Origin: Leuconostoc inhae
Lineage (GTDB): Bacteria > Bacillota > Bacilli > Lactobacillales > Lactobacillaceae
DNA length: 64,000 nucleotides
Direction: 5' to 3'
Assembly: GCF_019656015.1 (NCBI RefSeq)
Contig: NZ_BPKW01000008.1
Coordinates: 40,464 to 104,463 of the forward strand
Made by a program: the position numbers and the translations under genes. A model generated the notes under the pieces. The model was not told where the DNA came from. It saw nothing but the letters and a program-made list of their open reading frames with translations, and did not search any database. Positions 55,377 to 64,000 of the stretch are shown here, one piece after another (positions within the stretch are counted from its first letter, which is position 1; every line of letters starts with the position of its first letter).

Positions 55377-56043
55377 GTTGGTTCAAAAAATTAATCAAAA
55401 ATATCAAAATAAATTTATGACTATTGCTATTGCAGGCCCAGTCTCTGTTGGTAAAAGTACGTTTGCAAAAAAATTAGCTAGTTTATTGGCTCAACAAGCG
55501 ACGGTAATTAGTACAGATGATTTTTTAATGCCAAATAACGTGTTGATGAATAAAAACCTTTTTAACCAAAAAGGTTTTCCGCAAACGTATGATTTAGCAG
55601 AGTTAGAGCAGGTTATTAGACGGTTTAAGTCTGGCGAGACGTCTGTGCAGATACCTTGTTACACACAAGAATTAGCGGATATTCATCCGAAAGAGAAACA
55701 GACCATTAAAAAACCTGAAATTCTGATTATTGAAGGCGTTGTCGCCTTACAATTGCAACAAACTGACTTTAAAATATACTTAGATGCGAATTTGGCAGAT
55801 ATTAAGGCATGGTATTTAACACGAACATTAGAGATGACAGCATTATCAAAAAATGACCCAAAATCTTGGCGGTATCAGTATGCACAGATGCCAGTTGGTG
55901 AATTTTCAAATTTGGTAATGAAAATTTGGGACGAGACAAACCAAGTCAATCTAGATCGCTATATTTTACCTAGTAAGCAGTATGCAAATGCATTAGTTAG
56001 GTTTGATGAAAACCATGATATTAAACATATCACAATAAAATAA
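55369..56043 (+). CDS. short CoaA-like P-loop kinase (pantothenate kinase related)
   Basis: 224 residues. P-loop IAGPVSVGKSTFAKK, STDDFLMPNNVL, KKGFPQTYD-like QKGFPQTYDLAELE, IPCYTQELADI, ILIIEGVVALQ and the end NLDRYILPSKQYANALVRF all align with type I pantothenate kinase. It lacks about 75 N-terminal residues of that enzyme. It may be a divergent CoaA or a kinase for another small molecule. The ATG overlaps the helD end by 8 bases. Confidence 0.75.
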   Translation: MDELVQKINQKYQNKFMTIAIAGPVSVGKSTFAKKLASLLAQQATVISTDDFLMPNNVLMNKNLFNQKGFPQTYDLAELEQVIRRFKSGETSVQIPCYTQELADIHPKEKQTIKKPEILIIEGVVALQLQQTDFKIYLDANLADIKAWYLTRTLEMTALSKNDPKSWRYQYAQMPVGEFSNLVMKIWDETNQVNLDRYILPSKQYANALVRFDENHDIKHITIK

Positions 56044-56047
56044 TCAG

Positions 56048-56080
56048 AATAGATTGTCAACTTTGTTGACAATCTATTTA
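56048..56080 (+). terminator. intrinsic terminator
   Basis: Perfect 14-base arms AATAGATTGTCAAC/GTTGACAATCTATT with a TTT loop; the T-run is short. Confidence 0.75.
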
Positions 56081-56166
56081 GTTAGGCGTAAGATACTGTA
56101 AGTAATTAGACCAGATCTTTTTAAGTCAGTATTGGTCAATCAGTAATTTAAAGAAGGAAACTAACT

Positions 56167-57669
56167 ATGAGTGAAGAAATACTTGATAGACATGGTAAAC
56201 CAGTCAACCGTATGGCAATGATGCTGGTTCTACTAGTCGGCGTCTTTTCAGTAATGTTAATGCAGACAGCCCTCGGAACAGCTTTGCCAGCACTAATGCG
56301 GGCATTTGATGTGAATGCATCAACCGTACAATGGTTAACAACGATTTTTTTAATGGCTAACGGTATTATGGTTCCGGTTTCGGCATTTTTGACGACCCGT
56401 ATTCCAACAAAAAGATTATATTTGTCAGCATTAAGTTTGTTCACGATTGGGACGTTAGTTGCCTTTGTGACACCTACTAGCGCGTTTTGGATGCTAATGG
56501 TCGCACGTGTATTACAAGCCATGGCTGTCGGAATTTTGATGCCTTTGATGCAAGTTGTGTCATTATCGTTATTCAATGCTGAGTCACGTGGAAAAGCTAT
56601 GGGGCTTGGCGGTCTAGTAATTGGCATGGCACCAGCCATTGGTCCAACATTATCAGGATGGATTTTAGAAAAAGATCATACATTTTTAGGATTGACGTTA
56701 CAAAATTCATGGCGATCAATTTTTGGCGTTGTCTTACCAGTTGTCATTGTTGTGATGATTGCGTCATTTTTCTTCTTCCATGATGTCTTACCAACACAAA
56801 AAGTAACATTAAATGTACGGTCATTGATTGAATCAACATTAGGATTTGGTCTAGTATTGTACGGTTTCGCAATGGTTGCAACAGATGGCTGGGGCAGTAT
56901 CAACGTTATTCTACCACTAATTGTCGGACTGACTATTGTGATTGAATTTATGTGGCATCAGTCAAATATGGATAAGCCATTTTTGGATATGTCAGTCTTT
57001 AAGTCAAAACAGTTTACGATTACAACAATATTAGTATCCTTGTCCATGATGGCCATGATTGGCGTTGAAATGGTTTTGCCTATTTATATGCAAAACATTC
57101 GTGGTTTAACACCACTTAATTCAGGATTAACATTATTACCTGGTGCCTTGATGATGGGAGTTATTTCACCAATTGCGGGGGCTTTTTACGATAAACATGG
57201 GGCTAAGAGATTAGCTATGACAGGCTTTACTGTTCTAATCATTGGTACAATACCACTGTTTTATATGACAGCTACAACACCAACGATATATATTACAACG
57301 CTTTATACCTTACGTATGTTCGGTATCGCGATGACGATGATGCCATTAACTGCCTCGGCCATGGGAGCACTGTCGCCAAAAACAGCAGCACAAGGCACTG
57401 CGGCTAACAATACAATGCGACAAATTGCTGCCTCATTGGGAACAGCGGTATTGGCATCGGTTATGCAGTCTGTAACAAAAAATAATATGCCTAAAAACAT
57501 TTTGAAGGGCCAAGACCCAATAGAATTCGGACGTCGTGCTTTAGATGCAACATTGAGCGGTTTTCATGCTTCGTTCCTTTTAGCTGCTGCGTTTGGTGTT
57601 GTTGCCTTTCTTGTCACGTTCTTGTTACACAGTGGCAAAGTGAATACACCAATAAAGGAGGAAGCATAA
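56167..57669 (+). CDS. DHA2-family multidrug efflux MFS transporter
   Basis: 500 residues, 14 membrane spans. VQWLTTIFLMANGIMVPVSAFLTTRIPTKR (motif A region), RVLQAMAVGILMPLMQVV and LGGLVIGMAPAIGPTLSGWIL (antiporter motif C) fit EmrB/QacA/LmrB pumps. It exports hydrophobic drugs with proton antiport. GAAGGA precedes the ATG, and the DUF4811 gene starts one base after the stop. Confidence 0.92.
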   Translation: MSEEILDRHGKPVNRMAMMLVLLVGVFSVMLMQTALGTALPALMRAFDVNASTVQWLTTIFLMANGIMVPVSAFLTTRIPTKRLYLSALSLFTIGTLVAFVTPTSAFWMLMVARVLQAMAVGILMPLMQVVSLSLFNAESRGKAMGLGGLVIGMAPAIGPTLSGWILEKDHTFLGLTLQNSWRSIFGVVLPVVIVVMIASFFFFHDVLPTQKVTLNVRSLIESTLGFGLVLYGFAMVATDGWGSINVILPLIVGLTIVIEFMWHQSNMDKPFLDMSVFKSKQFTITTILVSLSMMAMIGVEMVLPIYMQNIRGLTPLNSGLTLLPGALMMGVISPIAGAFYDKHGAKRLAMTGFTVLIIGTIPLFYMTATTPTIYITTLYTLRMFGIAMTMMPLTASAMGALSPKTAAQGTAANNTMRQIAASLGTAVLASVMQSVTKNNMPKNILKGQDPIEFGRRALDATLSGFHASFLLAAAFGVVAFLVTFLLHSGKVNTPIKEEA

Positions 57670-57670
57670 C

Positions 57671-58348
57671 ATGATTATTCTAATAATGGCATTATTTGCC
57701 ATATTGGCGTTTTGGACTAATATGACAATCAAAAAGTCTGGTATGCGTTATGCTGTCACATTGGTTATGTTCGCTGGTCTAATTTTGAGTGTGATAATGA
57801 TTGTTGCAAACATGCATGATCATTATGGTATGACTTCAGTCACCACAACGACTAAAAAAGAAATTTACTCCGCTGGTCCAAATGAACAAAATTTTGGTAT
57901 GTTACTGTACCAACCGGTTGGTACAAATGGCAAAGAAAATGCTTATATTTATAAAGCGGCAATACAAAATAAAAAAACGACCGTGGCTAAGCCTGATTTG
58001 AATACGACCACTAGGCAGGTGGACATTTCGGGTAATAAGGCTTATAAAGTAACTAAAACAACACGTTTCGTGTATAAATTGAATGGCTTTAAAGTATTGT
58101 TTGGTATTGCAGGCAATGATGGACAAATAAAACATCGTCAAGTCACCTATCAAGTGCCGCCTACTTGGGTGGCACTGACGACAGAACAGGCGAAATCGTT
58201 AACTGTTAAATTAGCGCCAAAAAATGCTGCTGAGAAAACGATGGCAGCACAACAACAAAAGCAACTTTCTGACCTAGCAAAATCTAATCCAGATCAGGCT
58301 GCCAGACTAACAGTTAATCAAGTTAAAAAAGTTTTACAGCTTGATTGA
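57671..58348 (+). CDS. DUF4811-type membrane-anchored protein
   Basis: 225 residues: two N-terminal membrane helices (about 1-20 and 28-47), then an extracytoplasmic or soluble domain with DISGNKAYKVTKTTRFVYK and an Ala/Gln-rich C-terminus. The DUF4811 assignment is from memory of LAB genomes, where it follows DHA2 pumps. Its role with the pump is unknown. AAAGGAGG lies inside the end of the pump gene. Confidence 0.75.
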   Translation: MIILIMALFAILAFWTNMTIKKSGMRYAVTLVMFAGLILSVIMIVANMHDHYGMTSVTTTTKKEIYSAGPNEQNFGMLLYQPVGTNGKENAYIYKAAIQNKKTTVAKPDLNTTTRQVDISGNKAYKVTKTTRFVYKLNGFKVLFGIAGNDGQIKHRQVTYQVPPTWVALTTEQAKSLTVKLAPKNAAEKTMAAQQQKQLSDLAKSNPDQAARLTVNQVKKVLQLD

Positions 58349-58365
58349 ACAAGGTAATCTATCAT

Positions 58366-58404
58366 AAAAAGCGACAATCTCTACTTCAGAGACTGTCGCT
58401 TTTG
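58366..58404 (+). terminator. intrinsic terminator
   Basis: AAAAGCGACAATCTCT / AGAGACTGTCGCTTTT with one mismatch. Confidence 0.88.
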
Positions 58405-58486
58405 TGCTATGATAATGGCAATACAATGATAAGTAATGATGAACATTAAGTGATAAAAAGTTTTAAGATCAGGGGGTAGTCACACA

Positions 58487-59935
58487 ATGAACTTTTTTGT
58501 AAATAAAAGCATGGGACATGGTAATAGTGGTGTTGAACACGCACAATTCTACCGTGCTGCGCGCTTTCGTGAGAAAGATATCCCGTTTAAATTAATTTTT
58601 ACTGATTGTTTACCACAGTTACATCAGCATATGAAAGAATGGTGTATTGCTGAGTCGGAAGTAATCGGTATGTATGATTATTTTTTGAGTGATGATCCGG
58701 ATAGGTATTTACACGAAGGCGAGCAACGTACGCATGATTATTATGAGGAAGTACTTTGGGATACGACAAGTACACAACGCATGATTAAACGGCAAGCAAC
58801 GGGAAATTATACAGAAACAGTGCAACGTCGTAAAAGATATGTAAAAGAAAAAAATATTTATCATATAGAAGATGATCGTGTCATACTCGAAAATGGCAAT
58901 CGAAAAGTTTCTTGGCATTATCGACATAAGGGGTTACATGATAGGCGCGCTACAAATATTAGAGTGGATAACTTCCGAGGTAAGCATTACTTATTCACAA
59001 CTTTTGAAGAGTTACTAGCTTTCTTTTTTTTAGAGTTGCAACGGCGATTTGAGCATAATATTTATATTATTGACCGCGGAACGGAAAATGAAGAGGCGCT
59101 GATTCACATGAAACAGCAAGGCGCGGCTTTGAAAATTGTAGATGTGGTGCATGCGAATCATTTTGTCACCTGGCATGCTGGGCATCCACTTTGGAATAAT
59201 TATTATCAGTATATGTTTGATCATTTGGATGACATCGATCTGGTAATTGTGGCAACCCAGTTACAAAGAGAAGCAATGATGTCACAGCTAACTACTATTG
59301 GTGTGTCAAATGCGTCTAAAAAAATTAACGCTATCGCAGTTGGGGGGGTATCTGACTCAGTAGTTCCTAAGCTTTGGAATGGTAAAACAGCCAGATTTGT
59401 CACAGCTTCACGGTTACATCCAGAAAAGCACATCATGCATATTATCCAAGCAGTCAGTCAATTGCGTTTGAAGGGCATGCCGGCAACGTTAGATATTTAT
59501 GGTATTGGTAGCGAAGAAAATCAGTTAGCAAACTATATTAAATCGCTTAATTTGGAGCCATTTATACATTTAAGAGGATTGAGTCAAGATATGGTAAAGG
59601 ATATGCGAGCATATGACGTATTTGTGTCTGCTTCCTATTCTGAGGGTTTTGGGTTAACCTACATTGAAGCAATTAGCAATGCAATGCCCATTGTAACCTA
59701 TGACAATTTATACGGGGCACAAGAACTGGTCCATGAAGGTGTGAATGGCTATTTGGCAAAATTTAGTCACGAAAAAACTGATGAAGTATCTAATATCAAA
59801 CATTTAACTGAGGCTATGGGGCATGTGTTTGAACACTATAATGCCCTGTCAGTAGGCGCTGCCAATGTGGCGAAGCGTTTTGACAATAAAACGATTGCTA
59901 ATCAATGGCAAAAAGTGATGGCAAAAATACTATGA
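58487..59935 (+). CDS. GtfA-like glycosyltransferase (GT4 family)
   Basis: 482 residues. N-terminal MGHGNSGVEHAQFYRA, central VVHANHFV, then a GT-B C-terminal half with ARFVTASRLHPEKHI, LDIYGIGSEE, and SASYSEGFGLTYIEAISNAMPIV (the EX7E motif of retaining GT4 enzymes). It resembles GtfA / poly(glycerol-phosphate) glucosyltransferases that start O-glycosylation of surface proteins with UDP-sugars. No serine-rich adhesin or SecA2 genes lie here. AGGGGG precedes the ATG. Confidence 0.85.
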   Translation: MNFFVNKSMGHGNSGVEHAQFYRAARFREKDIPFKLIFTDCLPQLHQHMKEWCIAESEVIGMYDYFLSDDPDRYLHEGEQRTHDYYEEVLWDTTSTQRMIKRQATGNYTETVQRRKRYVKEKNIYHIEDDRVILENGNRKVSWHYRHKGLHDRRATNIRVDNFRGKHYLFTTFEELLAFFFLELQRRFEHNIYIIDRGTENEEALIHMKQQGAALKIVDVVHANHFVTWHAGHPLWNNYYQYMFDHLDDIDLVIVATQLQREAMMSQLTTIGVSNASKKINAIAVGGVSDSVVPKLWNGKTARFVTASRLHPEKHIMHIIQAVSQLRLKGMPATLDIYGIGSEENQLANYIKSLNLEPFIHLRGLSQDMVKDMRAYDVFVSASYSEGFGLTYIEAISNAMPIVTYDNLYGAQELVHEGVNGYLAKFSHEKTDEVSNIKHLTEAMGHVFEHYNALSVGAANVAKRFDNKTIANQWQKVMAKIL

Positions 59936-60765
59936 CAATCGAAATTATTAATTCACTCGCTTATACAAATTCTCCTGGTGTTGCATGGCAAATTGAACAA
60001 GTGAAGTCAGGGAACAGTAGTGCGCTATGGTTAGCTACACCACATGAAGATGCGGTGTATTTGTTGACTAAAATGGGGCTTAATCCTGCGCGTGTTTATG
60101 ACATGTATGCACAGCGTTATCTGGAACCTGTTGCCAGTGACAATGGTATTTGGTGGACAGATCTACCAGTGCCAAATAATGCGCAGTTTATTTTAAACAA
60201 AGATCGAACCAAGAGTATTATGAGTAGGGGTCACGAAATCGCACGTGTCAGATGGTTTAATGATTCAAAACGTATCGTACAAGCTGTTGTGTGGTATGAT
60301 TTAGACGGCAAAATTGATTATAAAGATATTTATCGACGTGATGGGAAATTATTTGCTAAACAATATTTTAGTGAGGGTAATTTGTTAGAGTCAGATTTTT
60401 ATGTCGGGCAAGAAACGGTACAAATTAGAGACTTTTATTTTGAAAATCACCGTAATTTTGTTTATGCTTATGATCAAAAATATCCTCAGGCTGAAGACTA
60501 TATCGTGAGTGTTGGAAACAGGTGGGTATCAGAAACATTTAATATCACACAGCTAGGACGTGAAATTAATTTTGCGCCACAAAATACAACCTTAACACTA
60601 GTCGGTGGTGTTCTGGATGAAAAAGGACAAGTTTGGCATAACTTAGCATCTATATTGCAAGATAAGACGCATAAAATTCAACAAGTTATCGTGACACAAC
60701 GCGATTTTGATGTTTTGAAGTCACTTGGCTATGTCACACATAAATTACGTGTTGGTATAATTTGA
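59932..60765 (+). CDS. GtfB-like glycosyltransferase partner protein
   Basis: 277 residues; the ATG overlaps the GtfA-like stop (ATGA). Features such as SPGVAWQIEQVKSGNSSALWLAT, GREINFA and IIVT-like VIVTQRDFDVLKSLGY fit the GtfB chaperone subunit that binds and stabilises GtfA and presents the acceptor. It lacks the EX7E motif. It is shorter than typical GtfB (about 440), so it could be a divergent or reduced form. Confidence 0.7.
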   Translation: MTIEIINSLAYTNSPGVAWQIEQVKSGNSSALWLATPHEDAVYLLTKMGLNPARVYDMYAQRYLEPVASDNGIWWTDLPVPNNAQFILNKDRTKSIMSRGHEIARVRWFNDSKRIVQAVVWYDLDGKIDYKDIYRRDGKLFAKQYFSEGNLLESDFYVGQETVQIRDFYFENHRNFVYAYDQKYPQAEDYIVSVGNRWVSETFNITQLGREINFAPQNTTLTLVGGVLDEKGQVWHNLASILQDKTHKIQQVIVTQRDFDVLKSLGYVTHKLRVGII

Positions 60766-60845
60766 GTAGTATTTCACATATCACAACACAACAACCGCTT
60801 TTTGTTTTATAATGGAGTTGTAACTATAAAATTTTGGAGGCTATC

Positions 60846-62063
60846 ATGGCTAAATTGACTGTTTCGGATTTGGAACTTTCAGGTAAGAAAGTATTAATGC
60901 GCGTTGACTTCAACGTGCCTATCAAGGCAGGTGTTATTGGGAACGATAACCGTATTGTGGCAGCTTTGCCAACAATTAAATATGTGCTTGAAAACAAGGG
61001 ACGTGCTATTTTGTTTTCACACTTGGGTCGTATTAAATCTGAAGATGACAAGAAAGAATTGTCATTGGCACCGGTTGCTGCACGTTTGGGCGAACTGTTG
61101 AATAAGACTGTTAAATTTATCCCACAAACTCGTGGAACAGAATTGGAAGCTGCTGTTAATGCGTTGCAAGATGGCGAAGTATTGATGGTTGAAAACACAC
61201 GTTTTGAAGACGTTGTTGATGGTCAAGAAGTTAAAAATGAATCAAAAAATAACCCTGAATTGGGTAAATACTGGGCTTCATTAGGGGATGATTTGTTCAT
61301 CAATGATGCCTTTGGTACAGCTCATCGAGCTCATGCTTCAAACGTTGGCATTTCAGCAAACGTATCGCAAGCTGCTGCTGGACTTTTGATGGAAAAAGAA
61401 ATCAAGTTCTTGGGGGATGCTGTTGCTAACCCAGTTCGTCCTTTTGTTGCTATCATTGGTGGTGCAAAAGTTTCTGATAAAATTGAAATCGTTAAGTCAT
61501 TGTTAAATAAAGCTGATAAGGTAATTGTTGGTGGCGGTATGGCTTATACATTTGATGCTGCTAAGGGAAATAAAATCGGCAATTCATTGTTTGAAGCTGA
61601 TAAAGTTGAATTGGCTAAGAAATTGATGGCTGAAGCTGGTGATAAGTTAGTATTACCTGTTGATTCAATTGCGGCTGATGCTTTCTCAAATGATGCACAA
61701 ACTGAAATTGTTGATGCTGAAGCTGGTATTCCAGATGGCTACATGGGTCTAGATATTGGCCCTAAGTCAATCAAATTATTGCAAGAAACATTAGCTGATG
61801 CTAAGACTGTTGTTTGGAATGGACCTATGGGCGTGTTTGAAATGCCTAACTTTGCCAAGGGAACATTAGCAATTGGCGAAGAATTAGTTAAAGTAACTGA
61901 AAACGGTGGAACAACAATCGTTGGTGGTGGTGATTCAACTGCTGCTGTACAACAATTGGGTGTTGCTGACAAATTGTCACACATCTCAACTGGTGGTGGC
62001 GCATCATTAGAATACCTCGAAGGTAAAGAATTACCTGGTATTGCTGCCATTTCTGAAAAGTAA
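60846..62063 (+). CDS. pgk: phosphoglycerate kinase
   Basis: 405 residues: [53 protein letters not shown] and [15 protein letters not shown] are all present. Glycolytic ATP-forming step. GGAGG sets the ATG at 60846. It stands alone, not in a gap-pgk-tpi cluster. Confidence 0.98.
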   Translation: MAKLTVSDLELSGKKVLMRVDFNVPIKAGVIGNDNRIVAALPTIKYVLENKGRAILFSHLGRIKSEDDKKELSLAPVAARLGELLNKTVKFIPQTRGTELEAAVNALQDGEVLMVENTRFEDVVDGQEVKNESKNNPELGKYWASLGDDLFINDAFGTAHRAHASNVGISANVSQAAAGLLMEKEIKFLGDAVANPVRPFVAIIGGAKVSDKIEIVKSLLNKADKVIVGGGMAYTFDAAKGNKIGNSLFEADKVELAKKLMAEAGDKLVLPVDSIAADAFSNDAQTEIVDAEAGIPDGYMGLDIGPKSIKLLQETLADAKTVVWNGPMGVFEMPNFAKGTLAIGEELVKVTENGGTTIVGGGDSTAAVQQLGVADKLSHISTGGGASLEYLEGKELPGIAAISEK

Positions 62064-62076
62064 AAAGCCTGATGAC

Positions 62077-62115
62077 AAAAAAGTTTTTCAAACTCATAGT
62101 TTGAAAAACTTTTTT
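62077..62115. terminator. intrinsic terminator after pgk
   Basis: Perfect 18-base arms (62077-62094, 62098-62115), loop CAT, A6/T6 ends. Confidence 0.93.
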
Positions 62116-62197
62116 AATGCCTTAATTATTTCAGGCTTAATGACAGTTATATTTGACTGACTTAACGCGTTGCTGGTAAAAAGGTTGCAGAGTCCTG

Positions 62198-62203
62198 TAT
62201 AAT
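62198..62203 (+). promoter_or_regulatory. cysS promoter, extended -10
   Basis: TATAAT preceded by TG (TGTATAAT, 62196-62203) with no good -35 at normal spacing. No T-box precedes cysS. Confidence 0.6.
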
Positions 62204-62233
62204 GGGTGCTAAGTAATAATAAAGGAGCGTATC

Positions 62234-63643
62234 ATGATTAAAATTTACAATACTCTGACTCGTGAGAAAGAAACTTTCAAATCAATTATGCCAGGTAAAA
62301 TTAATATGTATGTTTGTGGACCAACAGTGTATAACTACATTCATATTGGTAATGCACGGTCATCAATTGCGTTTGATGTTGTCCGTCGCTATTTTGAATA
62401 TCGTGGTTATCAAGTAAAATATGTCTCTAACTTTACCGATGTTGATGACAAGATTATTCAACGGGCCCGTGAAGAAGGCGTAGATGAGATGACTATTGCT
62501 AACAAGTATGCTGATGCCTTTGATGAAGATACTTTACCTTTAAATATTCAACCAGCAACAATACGCTCTCGTGCCACAGAAGTTATTCCTGACATTATTG
62601 TCTTTGTTCAAGATTTAATTGATAAGGGGTATGCTTATGAAACGCAAGGGGATGTTTATTTTCGAGCCAAAAAATTTAAAGGATACGGCATTTTAGCACA
62701 CCAAGATCTCAATGAAATGACAGAAAATGCTGCTGGTCGGTTAGATGATGAAGAAATGACCCGTAAAGAAGATCCGATAGATTTTGCCGTTTGGAAAGCC
62801 ACACAGGCAGAAGATGAAATTTCATGGCAGTCACCATGGGGCAAAGGCCGTCCTGGTTGGCATATCGAATGTTCAGTTATGGCACAAAAATATTTATCAA
62901 ATACTATTGATATTCATGGCGGAGGCATAGACTTGGCCTTCCCGCACCATACAAATGAGATGGCGCAATCAGAAGCCCACACGGGTCAAAAATTTGTAAA
63001 TTATTGGATGCACAATGGCTTTGTTAATGTCAATGATGAGAAAATGTCTAAATCATTAGGCAATTTTACTACGGTTCACGATATGCTAAAGCATTACGAT
63101 GATCCAATGACAATTCGATTCTTACTAGCGACGACGCAATATCGACGACCTATTAATTATTCACCTGATACTTTAACACAAGCACGTGTTGCGCTTGATC
63201 GTATTCGTACAGGTTATCGCAATTTATTATTTCGTTTGAATAATGCTGATGTTGGAAAAGACGTTGATATAGAAACAGCTATTAAAAAGCAAATTGATGT
63301 TTTTGAGTTAGCAATGGATGATGACTTCAATACCCCTAACGCGTTAGCGGCAGTTTTTGAACTTGTTACATTGGCAAATACATATACTGAAAATAAAACA
63401 GTTAAAGCTGAAACAGTACAACGATTACTGGATACGCTATTATTGTTGCTAGGTGTTTTTGGTATAACAGAATTAGATGATAAGCCACAAATAACAGACA
63501 CACAAAAACAACTATTGGCTGCACGAGTGTCAGCACGAGCAGTACATGATTTTGAATTATCAGATAAAATACGTCAACAGCTTAGTGAAATTGGGATAAT
63601 TGTTGAAGATACATCACAAGGACAAAGGTGGCATCAAGCATAG
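62234..63643 (+). CDS. cysS: cysteinyl-tRNA synthetase
   Basis: 469 residues, class I. The HIGH-like motif is [11 protein letters not shown], and KMSKS is [10 protein letters not shown] near residue 270. Zinc ligands lie in [17 protein letters not shown] and [16 protein letters not shown]. Charges tRNA-Cys. AAGGAG precedes the ATG. Confidence 0.97.
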   Translation: MIKIYNTLTREKETFKSIMPGKINMYVCGPTVYNYIHIGNARSSIAFDVVRRYFEYRGYQVKYVSNFTDVDDKIIQRAREEGVDEMTIANKYADAFDEDTLPLNIQPATIRSRATEVIPDIIVFVQDLIDKGYAYETQGDVYFRAKKFKGYGILAHQDLNEMTENAAGRLDDEEMTRKEDPIDFAVWKATQAEDEISWQSPWGKGRPGWHIECSVMAQKYLSNTIDIHGGGIDLAFPHHTNEMAQSEAHTGQKFVNYWMHNGFVNVNDEKMSKSLGNFTTVHDMLKHYDDPMTIRFLLATTQYRRPINYSPDTLTQARVALDRIRTGYRNLLFRLNNADVGKDVDIETAIKKQIDVFELAMDDDFNTPNALAAVFELVTLANTYTENKTVKAETVQRLLDTLLLLLGVFGITELDDKPQITDTQKQLLAARVSARAVHDFELSDKIRQQLSEIGIIVEDTSQGQRWHQA

Positions 63644-63648
63644 AAATC

Positions 63649-63673
63649 AAAAAACCGCTTTTGCGGTTTTTTT
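63649..63673 (+). terminator. intrinsic terminator after cysS
   Basis: AAAAAACCGC/GCGGTTTTTT with a TTTT loop. Confidence 0.93.
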
Positions 63674-63675
63674 AA

Positions 63676-63815
63676 TAGTAAAGAAAGGGTAAAGGGGTGG
63701 CGAAAAAAGCGAACGAAAGTAAAAAGAGGGGGAAGAAGGGGGGATAAAAAGCGAACGGTAAAATCAGATAGGGGCAGAAAGTAGGAAGAAAAAAGGAAAG
63801 AGAAAAAGGTATCAA
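63676..63815 (+). other. purine-rich tract without genes
   Basis: About 140 bases in which the plus strand is overwhelmingly A and G, with few pyrimidines; AAAAAGCGAACG occurs twice (near 63705 and 63747). No gene seen. Confidence 0.7.
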
Positions 63816-63822
63816 TAAAGTG

Positions 63823-63974
63823 TTGACGGCGGGGGAGAAAGTTGGTATATTAATACATGTCCTAACGCAGGATACGCGCAACGAAGTGAGCGACAAAAAA
63901 GTTAACTTAGAGAAAAAAGTTAAAAGAAGTAGTTGACAAGCGAGAATGAGCGTGGTAAGATAATATAGTTGTCT
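63823..63974 (+). promoter_or_regulatory. tandem strong promoters, probably of an rRNA operon
   Basis: P1: TTGACG (63823-63828), 17 bases, TATATT (63846-63851). P2: TTGACA (63933-63938), 17 bases, TAAGAT (63956-63961), followed by AATATAGTTGTCT as at the tRNA-Glu promoter. Two consensus promoters 110 bases apart with no ORF are typical of rrn operons; the rRNA itself would lie beyond 64000. Confidence 0.7.
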
Positions 63975-64000
63975 CAGAGAGATAGCGTGTAGCACATTGA

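Overview
The window reads as a low-GC Firmicute chromosome segment of the lactic acid bacteria, most likely Leuconostoc or a close relative. This is an inference from gene content and protein style: LAB-type PTS operons, DUF4811 next to a DHA2 pump, an Apf-like LysM protein, a GtfA/GtfB pair and T-box/CcpA-type regulation. I saw no IS element, prophage or CRISPR array.

Layout. 1-2750: tail of a LacI-family regulator, a secreted pectate lyase and a HAD phosphatase. 2767-10144: an L-ascorbate (ula) locus with a PRD-type regulator divergent from ulaG-EIIA-EIIC-EIIB-ulaD-ulaE-ulaF behind a cre-bearing promoter; the EIIC gene ulaA carries an in-frame TAA. 10240-15197: an APC amino-acid permease, then a catabolite-controlled lactose/cellobiose-type PTS operon (IIC, DUF871/MupG-like hydrolase, IIB, IIA). 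15500-21511: a quorum-sensing bacteriocin-type island with several very short double-glycine precursors, small hydrophobic (presumed immunity) proteins, an AgrC/AgrA-like histidine kinase/LytTR regulator pair and a divergent 37-aa pheromone-like precursor. Parts of the island are duplicated or decayed. No processing/export ABC transporter is present here.

21521-25515: small membrane protein, two fluoride channel genes, DegV, hemolysin-III family protein, tRNA-Lys and uppP. 25589-31224: a T-box operon (specifier probably Met) with two tandem UroD-like proteins and a complete polar amino-acid ABC transporter. 31322-34291: NAD(P)HX epimerase, cytosolic alpha-carbonic anhydrase and RF3. 34292-36123: a strong cre/promoter reading into what looks like a gutted gene, then a uracil permease. 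36543-43304: the complete F1Fo-ATPase operon atpBEFHAGDC. 43654-48796: a phosphonate-type ABC transporter (binding protein, ATPase, two permeases) followed by a cytoplasmic 5'-nucleotidase-family enzyme.

48942-63643: LysM/Apf-like secreted protein, MOP flippase, old-yellow-enzyme homologue, tRNA-Glu, HelD, a short CoaA-like kinase, DHA2 efflux pump with DUF4811 partner, GtfA/GtfB-like glycosyltransferase pair, phosphoglycerate kinase and cysteinyl-tRNA synthetase. The last 330 bases hold a purine-rich tract and two tandem consensus promoters that look like the start of an rRNA operon lying beyond the edge.

Starts were moved from the longest possible ORF wherever a Shine-Dalgarno, promoter or terminator made the longer version implausible. 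All family assignments come from reading motifs, not from database searches.
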